Positions 16,886 to 24,500 of a stretch of 64,000 nucleotides of DNA are shown one piece after another. Origin of the DNA: Roseitranquillus sp963776845. GTDB lineage: Bacteria > Pseudomonadota > Alphaproteobacteria > Rhodobacterales > Rhodobacteraceae. The stretch's first letter is position 1. Each line of letters starts with the position of its first letter. The notes under the pieces were generated by a model, which saw nothing but the letters and a program-made list of their open reading frames with translations, did not search any database and had not been told where the DNA came from. The position numbers were made by a program, and so were the translations under genes. The DNA lies in contig CAVZOJ010000002.1 of the NCBI GenBank assembly GCA_963776845.1, positions 1,054,001-1,118,000 on the forward strand, read 5' to 3'.

Positions 16886-18315
16886 CAGTCGGCCAAGACC
16901 CAGGTGTCCTTGACGCCGCCGCCCTGGCTGGAATTCACCACCAGCGAGCCCTTCTTCAGCGCGACCCGCGTCAGGCCACCCGGCACCAGCTCGACGCTTT
17001 CACCGACGAGGCAGTAGGGGCGCAGGTCGACGTGGCGCGGCGCAATCCCCTCCTCGACGAAGCTGGGGCAGGTCGACAGCGCCAGCGTCGGCTGCGCGAT
17101 GTAGTTCTGCGGGTTCTCGCGGATCAGCACCGCGAACGCCTCGATCGTCGCCTTGTCGGCCTTCGGCCCGACCAGCATCCCGTACCCTCCCGAGCCGTGG
17201 ACCTCCTTGACCACCAGTTCCGGCAGGCGCTCCAGCACGTACTTGCGCTCGTCCTCCTTGGCGCATTGCCAGGTCGGCACGTTCTGCAGGATCGGCTCCT
17301 CGCCGAGGTAGAACCGCACCATCTCGGGCACGAAGGTATAGATCGCCTTGTCGTCCGCGACGCCTGCCCCGGGGGCCGAGCAGATCGAGACGCCGCCCGT
17401 CCGGTAGACGTTCATCAGCCCGGGAATGCCCAGCATCGAATCCGGGCGGAAGCACAGCGGGTCGATGAAGGCGTCGTCCAGCCGGCGATAGATCACGTCG
17501 ACCTTCTTCGGCCCCTGCGTCGTGCGCATCCAGCAGAAGTCGCCGTCGACGAACAGGTCCGCCCCCTCGACCAGCTCGACGCCCATCATGTCGGCCAGGA
17601 ACGAGTGCTCGTAATAGGCGCTGTTGAAGTGCCCCGGCGTCAGGATCACCACCCGCGGCTCGCCCTCGCACTTCGCCGGCGCGACAGAGGCGAGCGTCCG
17701 CTTCAGCAACTGCGGGTAGTTCTCGACGGGCGCGATGCGGTTCTCGCGAAAGAGCTGCGGGAACATCCGCATCATGATCTCGCGATTCTCCAGCATGTAG
17801 CTGACGCCCGACGGCGTGCGGCAATTGTCTTCCAGGACGTAGAACTCGTCGGCGCCCGTCCGCACGAGGTCGATGCCGACGATGTGGCTGTAGACGCCGC
17901 GCGGCGGGCGAAAGCCGCAGACCGCCGCCTCGAACGCCTCGTTGCAGTAGACCAGTTCGGCCGGGATCCGACCCGACCGCACGATCTCGCCCCGCTTGTA
18001 GACGTCGACAAGAAAGGCATTCAGTGCCCGCGCACGCTGCTTGATGCCGCGCTCCAGACGGAACCATTCCTGCGCGCTGAAGACGCGCGGGAACATGTCG
18101 AACGGGATCAGCCGATCGGGGTCGCCGCCTTCGCCATAGACGGCAAACGTGATCCCGATCCGGCGGAACAAAGCCTCGGCCTCCGACTGCTTCATGTTGC
18201 GCAGTTCGGTCGGCATCTCGCGCGACCAGGCTTCGACGCTGGCATAGGGCGGACGCACGCCGTCCCCCTGATACATCTCGTTGAAGTAGGTCGGTTCAGA
18301 GGTTTTCGCGTCCAT
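16885..18315 (-). CDS. Circularly permuted type 2 ATP-grasp protein
   Basis: A 476-aa protein of the circularly permuted ATP-grasp family (COG2308). Typical stretches are GITFAVYGEGGDPDRLIPFD, YVLEDNCRTPSGVSYMLENR, VILTPGHFNSAYYEHSFLA, VKEVHGSGGYGMLVGP and APRHVDLRPYCLVG. ATP-grasp ligases join a carboxylate to an amine, so a peptide- or amide-bond-forming role is predicted. It is the first gene of the coupled Anbu cluster. About 100 bp and a hairpin separate it from three small genes on the same strand upstream. The nucleotide-binding assignment is by family, not by counted residues. Confidence 0.93.
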   Translation of the reverse strand: MDAKTSEPTYFNEMYQGDGVRPPYASVEAWSREMPTELRNMKQSEAEALFRRIGITFAVYGEGGDPDRLIPFDMFPRVFSAQEWFRLERGIKQRARALNAFLVDVYKRGEIVRSGRIPAELVYCNEAFEAAVCGFRPPRGVYSHIVGIDLVRTGADEFYVLEDNCRTPSGVSYMLENREIMMRMFPQLFRENRIAPVENYPQLLKRTLASVAPAKCEGEPRVVILTPGHFNSAYYEHSFLADMMGVELVEGADLFVDGDFCWMRTTQGPKKVDVIYRRLDDAFIDPLCFRPDSMLGIPGLMNVYRTGGVSICSAPGAGVADDKAIYTFVPEMVRFYLGEEPILQNVPTWQCAKEDERKYVLERLPELVVKEVHGSGGYGMLVGPKADKATIEAFAVLIRENPQNYIAQPTLALSTCPSFVEEGIAPRHVDLRPYCLVGESVELVPGGLTRVALKKGSLVVNSSQGGGVKDTWVLAD

Positions 18316-18383
18316 CCGTTCGATGATGGCGCGCTGATTCAGGGAAGGAAAGACCCCTTTGCAAAATCTCCGGTGGCAGACGG

Positions 18384-18415
18384 CGCCGCCCGACGCTCAT
18401 GCGCGTCAGGCGGCG
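18384..18415 (-). terminator. Hairpin between the small-gene trio and the ATP-grasp gene
   Basis: CGCCGCC (18384-18390) and GACGC (18392-18396) pair with GCGTC (18403-18407) and GGCGGCG (18409-18415), with one mismatch and a 6-base loop. On the minus strand it directly adjoins the stop of the last small gene and a TTTT lies about 15 bases further on. It is probably a terminator or attenuator between the two gene groups. Confidence 0.5.
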
Positions 18416-18655
18416 TCAGTCGTCGCTGCCGCCCGACGTCGGCCGCTTTTGCGACCCCTCCTTCTCGTCCGGCCGCCGGCGCTCCGCCTCGCGGGCGATG
18501 CGCAATTCCTCGCGGCTGGGCGGGTTGCCTCCCGCCTCGGCATCGGTGCCGAGCGGCGCGGCGGACGGGTCCGGGAACCCCTTCTTGTCGCCGGTCTTTC
18601 CCTTGTCGATGTCGCGCCGCAGCATGTCGGCGTTCGGCTTTCGATCTTCGCTCAT
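18416..18655 (-). CDS. Small hydrophilic hypothetical protein
   Basis: A 79-aa, highly charged protein without membrane segments. The recognisable core is DIDKGKTGDKKGFPDPSAAP followed by LGTDAEAGG, a pattern seen in small unnamed alphaproteobacterial proteins. Function is unknown. Its ATG overlaps the stop of the preceding small gene (ATGA), making it the third member of a coupled trio that lies just upstream of the Anbu cluster. Probably disordered. Confidence 0.6.
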   Translation of the reverse strand: MSEDRKPNADMLRRDIDKGKTGDKKGFPDPSAAPLGTDAEAGGNPPSREELRIAREAERRRPDEKEGSQKRPTSGGSDD

Positions 18656-18846
18656 TCGTCCTTCCTGTCCGCGACCCGTCCGAGGTGTCCGCCGACCGAG
18701 GCTCCGGCCCCGGCGACGCCCTTGGCGGGCGCTTTCGATGTCCGCATTGCCTTCCCCGGCTTCTTCTCCGGTTTCGGTGTCGCTGCATCCGCGTCCGGCG
18801 GTATGCTTCCGATTTCGCGCTCGGGCCGCGCCTTTGGCTCCGTCAC
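18652..18846 (-). CDS. Small basic Ala/Lys/Pro-rich hypothetical protein
   Basis: A 64-aa protein rich in Lys, Pro, Ala and Gly (TPKPEKKPGKAMRTSKAPAK, then GVAGAGASVGGHLGRV). No domain is recognised; the composition suggests a disordered, nucleic-acid-binding or linker-like peptide. Both ends overlap neighbours by 4 bp, which is the main support for its being translated. Confidence 0.5.
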   Translation of the reverse strand: MTEPKARPEREIGSIPPDADAATPKPEKKPGKAMRTSKAPAKGVAGAGASVGGHLGRVADRKDE

Positions 18847-19052
18847 AGGATCACCAGCGCGAACACGAGCATGACGATCACCGCAATCACCACCAGCGCG
18901 ACCGGGCCCGACCAGTTCAAACCTCCCTTCTCTTCCGGAGGCGCCTCGCGGCTGGCGGTCTCGAGCGGGTTCTGGGCGGCCTTGCGCGCGGTGGTATCGT
19001 CCTTTTTGCGCGTCCCCTCGTCGTTGAGTTTGCGTTCGTCTTCCGTAACCAT
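18843..19052 (-). CDS. Small protein with C-terminal membrane anchor
   Basis: A 69-aa protein: a charged N-terminal half (MVTEDERKLNDEGTRKKDD) and one C-terminal membrane helix (PVALVVIAVIVMLVFALVIL) ending at the C-terminus, so it is tail-anchored. ATG 19052 has a perfect AAGGAGG site five bases ahead; the reading to 19160 is rejected. First gene of the small trio, divergent from the exonuclease gene 125 bp away. Function unknown. Confidence 0.7.
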   Translation of the reverse strand: MVTEDERKLNDEGTRKKDDTTARKAAQNPLETASREAPPEEKGGLNWSGPVALVVIAVIVMLVFALVIL

Positions 19053-19177
19053 TTGCTCCTCCTTTTTGGAGCCGTGTGGCGGAAACCGACGCTGGCCGGG
19101 GATGTTCCGTGGCTGCGGCGCGTTGGCGCCCCGTCGTCGAACGTGGCGCCTGTGCGACACGGACCTACCTCAGCCCC

Positions 19178-20197
19178 ATGGCGACGCCACTGCTCAGCTT
19201 CACCGACGAGGGCATCTTCTGCGCCGCGGGCAACTTTCACATCGACCCATGGCGCCCCGTGGCCCGCGCTCTCGTCACCCACGGCCATTCCGACCACGCC
19301 CGCGGCGGTCACGCCGCCTATCTCGCGACCGAGGCCGCCGCGCCGGTCATCCTGCACAGGCTGGGCGACATCCGGCTCGAAACGATCCGCTACGGCGAGC
19401 GGCGGCGGATCGGCGATGTCGACGTCTCGTTCCATCCCGCCGGCCACGTCCCCGGCTCCGCCCAGATCCGCGTCGAACGCGCTGGCGAGGTCTGGGTCGT
19501 CTCGGGCGACTACAAGACCGTCGACGACGGCTTCTGCGAGGCGTTCGAGCCGGTGCGCTGCGATGCCTTCGTCAGCGAATGTACCTTCGGCCTGCCCGCG
19601 TTCAAGTGGCGCCCGCAGGCCGAGATCGTGGCCGAGATCGACGCCTGGTGGCGCGGCAACGCCGCCGACGGCCGGTACTCGGTCATCGGCGCCTACGCCT
19701 TCGGCAAGGCACAGCGGGTGCTCTCGTCCGTCGACGCCTCGATCGGCCCGATCCTGACCCACGGCGCGGTCGAGGCGACCAACGCCGTCCTGCGCGCCCA
19801 GGGCCTCGCCCTGCCCGACACCGTCCACGTCACGCCCGACATCGACCTCAAGCAGTTCCCGGGCGCGCTCGTCGTCGCCACGCCCTCGGCGCTCGGCACG
19901 CCCTGGATGCGCCGCTTCGGACCCGCCGCGACGGCCTTCGCGTCCGGCTGGATGGCGCTGCGCGGCGTTCGCCGCCGCCGCGCCGCGGACCGCGGCTTCG
20001 TGATGTCGGACCACGCCGACTGGAACGGCCTCAACGACGCCATCTCGGCCACCGGCGCCAGCCGCATCTTCGTCACCCACGGCTACACCTCGATCTTCCG
20101 CCGCTGGCTCGAGGAACAGGGCTACGACGCCGCGATCGTCTCGACCGAATACGAGGGCGAGAGCCTTGATGCCACCGAAGTGGAGGAAGCCGCATGA
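19178..20197 (+). CDS. Ligase-associated DNA exonuclease, metallo-beta-lactamase fold
   Basis: A 339-aa nuclease of the MBL/beta-CASP-like family that is usually encoded with an ATP-dependent DNA ligase, the helicase Lhr and phosphoesterase PdeM. Metal ligands are in THGHSDHARGG, with FHPAGHVPGSAQI, VSGDYKT and MSDHADW further on. It presumably trims DNA ends before ligation. ATG 19178 begins the domain; no clear ribosome-binding site precedes it. Its partner ligase lies at 21668, but a LysR regulator and a DUF1127 gene sit between. Its stop overlaps a small Pro-rich reading frame. Confidence 0.9.
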   Translation: MATPLLSFTDEGIFCAAGNFHIDPWRPVARALVTHGHSDHARGGHAAYLATEAAAPVILHRLGDIRLETIRYGERRRIGDVDVSFHPAGHVPGSAQIRVERAGEVWVVSGDYKTVDDGFCEAFEPVRCDAFVSECTFGLPAFKWRPQAEIVAEIDAWWRGNAADGRYSVIGAYAFGKAQRVLSSVDASIGPILTHGAVEATNAVLRAQGLALPDTVHVTPDIDLKQFPGALVVATPSALGTPWMRRFGPAATAFASGWMALRGVRRRRAADRGFVMSDHADWNGLNDAISATGASRIFVTHGYTSIFRRWLEEQGYDAAIVSTEYEGESLDATEVEEAA

Positions 20198-20367
20198 CCC
20201 GTCCGCCCGTGGAACGCCCGCCGGTCGAACGGCCTCCGCGGCCGGACCCCGCACCGTTCCCGCGGCCGACGCCCGAGCCCGATCCGGGCCGCCCTAGACC
20301 CGAGCGAAGCTCGCGCGCAGATGCTCGGCCGCGGCCTCCACCGGCGCCGACGGCTCCGCCCCGATGA
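20194..20367 (+). CDS. Possible small proline-rich protein coupled to the exonuclease
   Basis: ATG 20194 overlaps the exonuclease stop as ATGA and opens a 57-codon frame that is about one-third proline (RPPVERPPVERPPRPDPAPF). Its last 74 bases overlap the end of the convergent LysR gene. The coupling and repeat-like start support translation; the overlap and composition leave it doubtful. No family recognised. Confidence 0.35.
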   Translation: MTRPPVERPPVERPPRPDPAPFPRPTPEPDPGRPRPERSSRADARPRPPPAPTAPPR

Positions 20368-21172
20368 CCAGCCCGATGCCGTAGTCCGGCAGGCGCGGCA
20401 GGCCATGCCGCTCCGGCACCTCCATGATGTTGCCGCCCATCACCGACGCCGGCAGCGGCGCCACGGCGAGGTCGGCGGTGATCGCCGCCTTCTGCCCCGC
20501 CGTGTGCGCGCTCTTGAAGACGACCCGCCAGTCCCGGCCCTGCGCGGTCAGCGCGTCGACCCCCGCCTTGCGCCAGGCGCAGCCCTCTTCCCAGACCGAG
20601 ATCGGCAGCGGATCGCGCTCCACCGCGACGCCGCCCTTCGCCATCGCCCAGACCAGCGGCTCGCGAAACAGCACCTCGGCCACCCCGTCGCCCTCCAGCC
20701 CGCAGGTGACGAGCGCAAGGTCCAGCCGCCGGCCCGCCAGCCGCTCCAGCATGTCGCGCGAGCGATCGACCGTCACGTCGACCGCCACGCCCGGATGCGT
20801 CACCGCAAAGCGGCGCAGCATGTCGGGCAGGATGTGCTCGGCCACGTCGTCGGTCGAGCCCAGTCGCACCTCGCCCTGCAGGTCCGGCGTCACGAACCGC
20901 GCCAGCGCCTCGCGGTTCAGCGCCAGCATCCGCCGCGCATGTTCCAGCAGGAACTCGCCGTCCGCCGTCAGGCTCACCGACCGGCTGTCACGCACGAAGA
21001 CGGGCCGGCCCAGCAGTTCCTCCATCTTCTTGACCTGCATCGAGATCGCCGACGGCGTGCGAAACACCAAAGCGGCGGCCGCCGAGAACGACCCCGCCTC
21101 GGCTATGGCGACGAGCACCCGCAGATGGTCGAGATCAAGCAACGGGATCGCAGGCTGGGTCGAGACGTTCAT
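20294..21172 (-). CDS. LysR-family transcriptional regulator
   Basis: A 292-aa regulator. The helix-turn-helix is at residues 12-70 (LRVLVAIAEAGSFSAAAALV, TPSAISMQVKKMEELLGRPV). The rest is a periplasmic-binding-like effector domain (GEVRLGSTDDVAEHILPDML, LALVTCGLEGDGVAEVLFRE). ATG 21172 starts the domain; a TTG at 21202 would overlap the operator candidates. It diverges from a DUF1127 gene, the usual target layout for LysR proteins. It also splits the exonuclease and ligase genes. Effector unknown. Confidence 0.92.
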   Translation of the reverse strand: MNVSTQPAIPLLDLDHLRVLVAIAEAGSFSAAAALVFRTPSAISMQVKKMEELLGRPVFVRDSRSVSLTADGEFLLEHARRMLALNREALARFVTPDLQGEVRLGSTDDVAEHILPDMLRRFAVTHPGVAVDVTVDRSRDMLERLAGRRLDLALVTCGLEGDGVAEVLFREPLVWAMAKGGVAVERDPLPISVWEEGCAWRKAGVDALTAQGRDWRVVFKSAHTAGQKAAITADLAVAPLPASVMGGNIMEVPERHGLPRLPDYGIGLVIGAEPSAPVEAAAEHLRASFARV

Positions 21173-21192
21173 CCGTTCACCTATCAGACTTC

Positions 21193-21233
21193 CTGACAGC
21201 AAGCGTCAGATCATTTCGTTTGATTGAACATCA
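21193..21233. promoter_or_regulatory. LysR/DUF1127 divergent operator region
   Basis: Two inverted repeats lie between the divergent starts: CTGAC-N7-GTCAG at 21193-21209 and TGAT-N5-ATCA at 21221-21233. Position and symmetry fit recognition and activation sites of the adjacent LysR protein. Confidence 0.55.
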
Positions 21234-21297
21234 TCCGAGTCCCATTGTCCACCCATGGCAGTCGCGACGCCGCCCCGACCGGACAAGGAGACCTCGG

Positions 21298-21579
21298 ATG
21301 TCCCTCAAAGACCTCGACCACGCCGGAACCGCCCCGCTCGCCCTCGTCGAGCGCGCGCTCTCCGGCATCGCGCGCACGTTCCGCCACGCCACGCGTCGCC
21401 GCCGCCTCAGCCGCCTCCGCGACCTCGACGACCACATGCTCGACGATATCGGCGTCACCCGCGCCGAGATCGAGATCGCGACCAAGCTCCCCTTCAGCCG
21501 CGATCCGGCCGAGGAGCTGCGGCGCCTCTCGCTGCAGCGGCGGAGGGAGCGCGAGGCGATCCTCGCCTCCCGCCTCTGA
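21298..21579 (+). CDS. DUF1127 domain protein
   Basis: A 93-aa, strongly basic protein. The DUF1127 motif is RRLSRLRDLDDHMLDDIGVT near residues 38-57, followed by an Arg-rich tail. Small DUF1127 proteins in alphaproteobacteria have been linked to RNA turnover and to phosphate and carbon responses. ATG 21298 follows AAGGAG by seven bases. Divergent from the LysR gene, with two inverted repeats between, so control by that regulator is likely. The ligase gene begins 88 bp downstream. Confidence 0.85.
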   Translation: MSLKDLDHAGTAPLALVERALSGIARTFRHATRRRRLSRLRDLDDHMLDDIGVTRAEIEIATKLPFSRDPAEELRRLSLQRRREREAILASRL

Positions 21580-21667
21580 GCCACGGGGCGGCAAGTGCCG
21601 CCCCGACCTCGCCGGACCCCGCTCCGCCCCCTAGATTTCAGGGCATGACGCACGCCACGCCCGCCCG

Positions 21668-23260
21668 ATGAAGCGCTTCGCCGAGCTTTTCACCCGTCTC
21701 GACCAGACGACCCGCATCAACCCCAAGGTCGAGGCGCTGGCGGACTACTTCGCGCACGCGCCCGAACCCGACCGCCTCTGGACCATCGCGCTGCTGTCGC
21801 ACCGCCGGCCGCGCCGCACCGTCACGACCACGCGCCTGCGCGAATGGGCGGCGGAGCGGGCCGGCATCCCGCTCTGGCTCTTCGAGGAGACCTACCCGAT
21901 CGTCGGCGACCTCGCCGAGACCATCGCGCTGATCCTGCCCGATCCCGAACGCACCTCCGACCAGCCGCTGACCCACTGGATCGACGAGGTCCGCGCCCTC
22001 GGCCGGCTCGAGGAGCCGCAGCGCCGCGACCGCGTGCTCGCCGCCTGGGACCAGCTCGACCGGATCGAGCGCTTCCTCTTCAACAAGCTGCTCACCGGCG
22101 GCTTCCGCATGGGCGTCAGCCAGAAGCTGATGACCCGCGCCCTCGCCCGCGCGACCGGCATCGAGGAGCCCGACCTGGCGCACCGGCTGATGGGCGACTG
22201 GTCGCCAGACCGGGTGTCGTGGGAGGGGCTGATCCTCGCCCCCGACCCGCAGGCCGACCTCTCCCGCCCCTACCCGTTCTACCTCGCCTATCAGCTCGAC
22301 GACGGCCCCGAGACCCTCGGCGACCCCGCCCACTGGGCCGCCGAGCGCAAGTGGGACGGCATCCGCGGCCAGCTCATCCTGCGCGGGGCCGAGCATCACG
22401 TCTGGTCCCGCGGCGAGGAGCTGATGACCGACCGCTTCCCAGAACTCTCCGCCGCGCGCGACTTCCTGCCCCAGGGCACGGTGATCGACGGCGAGGTGCT
22501 GGCCTTCGCCGACGACATGCCGCTCACCTTCAACGCCCTGCAGAAGCGGATCGGCCGCAAGAGCGTGCCGAAGAAGCTCCTGGCCGAGGCGCCGGTCATC
22601 CTGATGGCCTACGACCTGCTCGAGCACGCGGGCGAGGACATCCGCCAGAGCCCCTACGCCGAACGCCGCGCCACGCTCGAGAGCCTCGTCCACGCGCTGC
22701 CGAAGGAAGCGCCGGTCCGCCTCTCCCCCCTCGTCGACTTCGCCACGTGGGAGGACCTTGCGGCAGAACGCGACCGCTCCCGCGAGGTCAACGCCGAGGG
22801 GATCATGCTCAAGCGCCTCGCCTCGCCCTACCGCGACGGCCGCCGCAAGGGCGACTGGTGGAAGTGGAAGGTCGACCCGCTGACCATCGACGCCGTCATG
22901 GTCTACGCCCAGTCCGGCTCGGGCCGGCGCGCCAACCTGTTCACCGACTTCACCTTCGCCGTCCGCGACGGCGAGGCGCTGGTCCCCTTCGCAAAGGCCT
23001 ATTCCGGCCTGACCGACGCGGAGTTCCGGCGCATCACCTCGTGGGTCCGCCGCAACACGCTGGAACGCTACGGCCCGGTCCGCGCCGTGAAGCCCGAGCA
23101 CGTCTTCGAGATCGGCTTCGAGGGCATTCAGGCCTCGACCCGCCACAAGTCCGGCGTCGCCCTGCGCTTCCCCCGCATGCTGCGCTGGCGCCACGACAAG
23201 CCCGCGGCCGAGGCCAACACGCTCGAGGACCTCAGGCAGATGCTCGCCGCCTACGGATGA
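21668..23260 (+). CDS. ATP-dependent DNA ligase (repair type)
   Basis: A 530-aa ligase. The N-terminal helical DNA-binding domain covers residues 1-200. The AMP-accepting lysine is Lys228 in ERKWDGIRGQL (motif I). Motif III is IDGEVLAFAD, motif IV is EGIMLKRLASPY and motif V is WWKWKVDP, followed by an OB domain. This class is tied to DNA-damage response and normally sits next to the MBL exonuclease, Lhr helicase and PdeM. Here only the exonuclease is in the window, 1.5 kb upstream and separated by two other genes; downstream genes are unrelated. It does not replace the essential NAD-dependent ligase. Confidence 0.93.
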   Translation: MKRFAELFTRLDQTTRINPKVEALADYFAHAPEPDRLWTIALLSHRRPRRTVTTTRLREWAAERAGIPLWLFEETYPIVGDLAETIALILPDPERTSDQPLTHWIDEVRALGRLEEPQRRDRVLAAWDQLDRIERFLFNKLLTGGFRMGVSQKLMTRALARATGIEEPDLAHRLMGDWSPDRVSWEGLILAPDPQADLSRPYPFYLAYQLDDGPETLGDPAHWAAERKWDGIRGQLILRGAEHHVWSRGEELMTDRFPELSAARDFLPQGTVIDGEVLAFADDMPLTFNALQKRIGRKSVPKKLLAEAPVILMAYDLLEHAGEDIRQSPYAERRATLESLVHALPKEAPVRLSPLVDFATWEDLAAERDRSREVNAEGIMLKRLASPYRDGRRKGDWWKWKVDPLTIDAVMVYAQSGSGRRANLFTDFTFAVRDGEALVPFAKAYSGLTDAEFRRITSWVRRNTLERYGPVRAVKPEHVFEIGFEGIQASTRHKSGVALRFPRMLRWRHDKPAAEANTLEDLRQMLAAYG

Positions 23261-23424
23261 GCCTCAGGCGCAGGCGCCGGCTACTCGACGAGGATGCGCC
23301 CGAACCTCTCCCTAGGCGGCACGTCTCGGTCGCGGTCCCGACCACCAGGGCGAACCTGACGTGTACGGACCTCAGCGGCGCGAACATGCGCGCCACCGGC
23401 TTTTCCGACGCCATTGTCGGATAG
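23257..23424 (+). pseudogene. Possible remnant of a pentapeptide-repeat protein
   Basis: ATG 23257 overlaps the ligase stop (ATGA) and opens a 55-codon frame. Its end, NLTCTDLSGANMRATGFSD, follows the A(D/N)LXX pattern of pentapeptide repeats for about three units and then stops. The N-terminal half is Arg-rich and unlike the family. Too short to work as a repeat protein, so a decayed gene end is the likeliest reading, though chance is possible. Confidence 0.3.
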
Positions 23425-23624
23425 ACGACCGTGCCCGCGGGCGAGGTACGAACCGACGGCCGCTAGCCGCCGAGGACACCGCCGGGCCAGCCCCCAGGAC
23501 GGACGCAGCCGATCCAGGCTGTCGCTCCACTCACCTCACCGCGCGCTCAACCGCGCACTGAAGCGACGCCTTACGTAAAGGAAAGGTGATTGGACCTTAT
23601 CCGCCAATCTCGCAACTTAAGCGA

Positions 23625-24423
23625 ATGCGTATCGCGGCACTCTTCGCGGCGGTCTTGCTCGCCTTCACACGCCCCGCGGCCTCCGACGGTGTGGAGGTCG
23701 ATCTGGAACTGGTGCTCCTGGTCGACGTCTCCCGCTCGATGACCACGCGGGAGCTCGAAATACAGAGACGTGGCTATGCCGAGGCGCTGGACTCCGACGT
23801 CGTGTTCGCGGCGTTGCAGTCCGGCCTCCTGCAGCGGGTCGCGCTGACATACATCGAATGGGCCGGATCGCAGGAGGTCGTCGTCGACTGGCGACTCCTC
23901 AGAGACGCGCGGCGATCTCGCCGACTTCGCCGCCGACCTCGAAAACCACTTCAACCCAGCGCTGCGCCGCACCTCGATCTCCGAGGCGCTGCTGTTCGGC
24001 GCCGAGGCGCTCGAGACCAACGAGTATCTCGGCCTCCGCCGCGTCATCGACATTTCCGGCGACGGTCCCAACAACCAGGGCCGGCCGGTGACGCGCGCGC
24101 GCGACGCCGTCGTCGCCGAGGGGATCGTCATCAACGGGCTGCCGCTGATGACGCGCGAGGGCATGGGCAGCCAGTGGCACCTCGAGCAGCTCGACGTCTA
24201 TTACGAGACCTGCGTCATTGGCGGCCCCGGCGCCTTCGTCGTCCCGGTGCTGGAGTGGGACGACTTCACCGAGGCCGTCCGGCGCAAGCTGGTGCTCGAG
24301 ATGGTCGCCGCTCCGCGCCCCGAAGCGGTGGTCCCGGCGCAATATGCCGCGCGCGACCCGCAGGACTGCCTCGTCGGCGAGAGGATGTGGCGCGACCGTC
24401 GCGGCGGCTGGGGCACGCCGTAG
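23625..24423 (+). pseudogene. DUF1194 (VWA-like) exported protein, frameshifted
   Basis: The N-terminal part has a signal peptide (MRIAALFAAVLLAFTRPAAS) and a von Willebrand A-like start (DLELVLLVDVSRSMTTRELE) with the metal-site DxSxS pattern DVSRS. Between 23895 and 23912 one extra base shifts the frame. The next frame carries the rest: DLADFAADLENHFNPALRRT, EALLFGAEALETNEYLGLRR, VIDISGDGPNNQGRPVTRAR, QLDVYYETCVIGGPGAFVV. Rejoined it is about 265 aa, normal for DUF1194. A naive reading of the first frame fuses it to the following peptidase in a 910-aa artefact. The family is periplasmic and its role is unknown. Confidence 0.82.
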
Positions 24424-24500
24424 GTCACCGCGGCGCCACGCGGGTTGCGCCCGTGCCCCGCGCCGCACTAGATCGCCCCCAAGCGAATAGGAGCGACCAC

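Noticed and set aside
17032..20169. 1045-codon open frame on the plus strand
   Set aside because: Covers the ATP-grasp and small genes in antisense and the exonuclease out of frame; no family signal.
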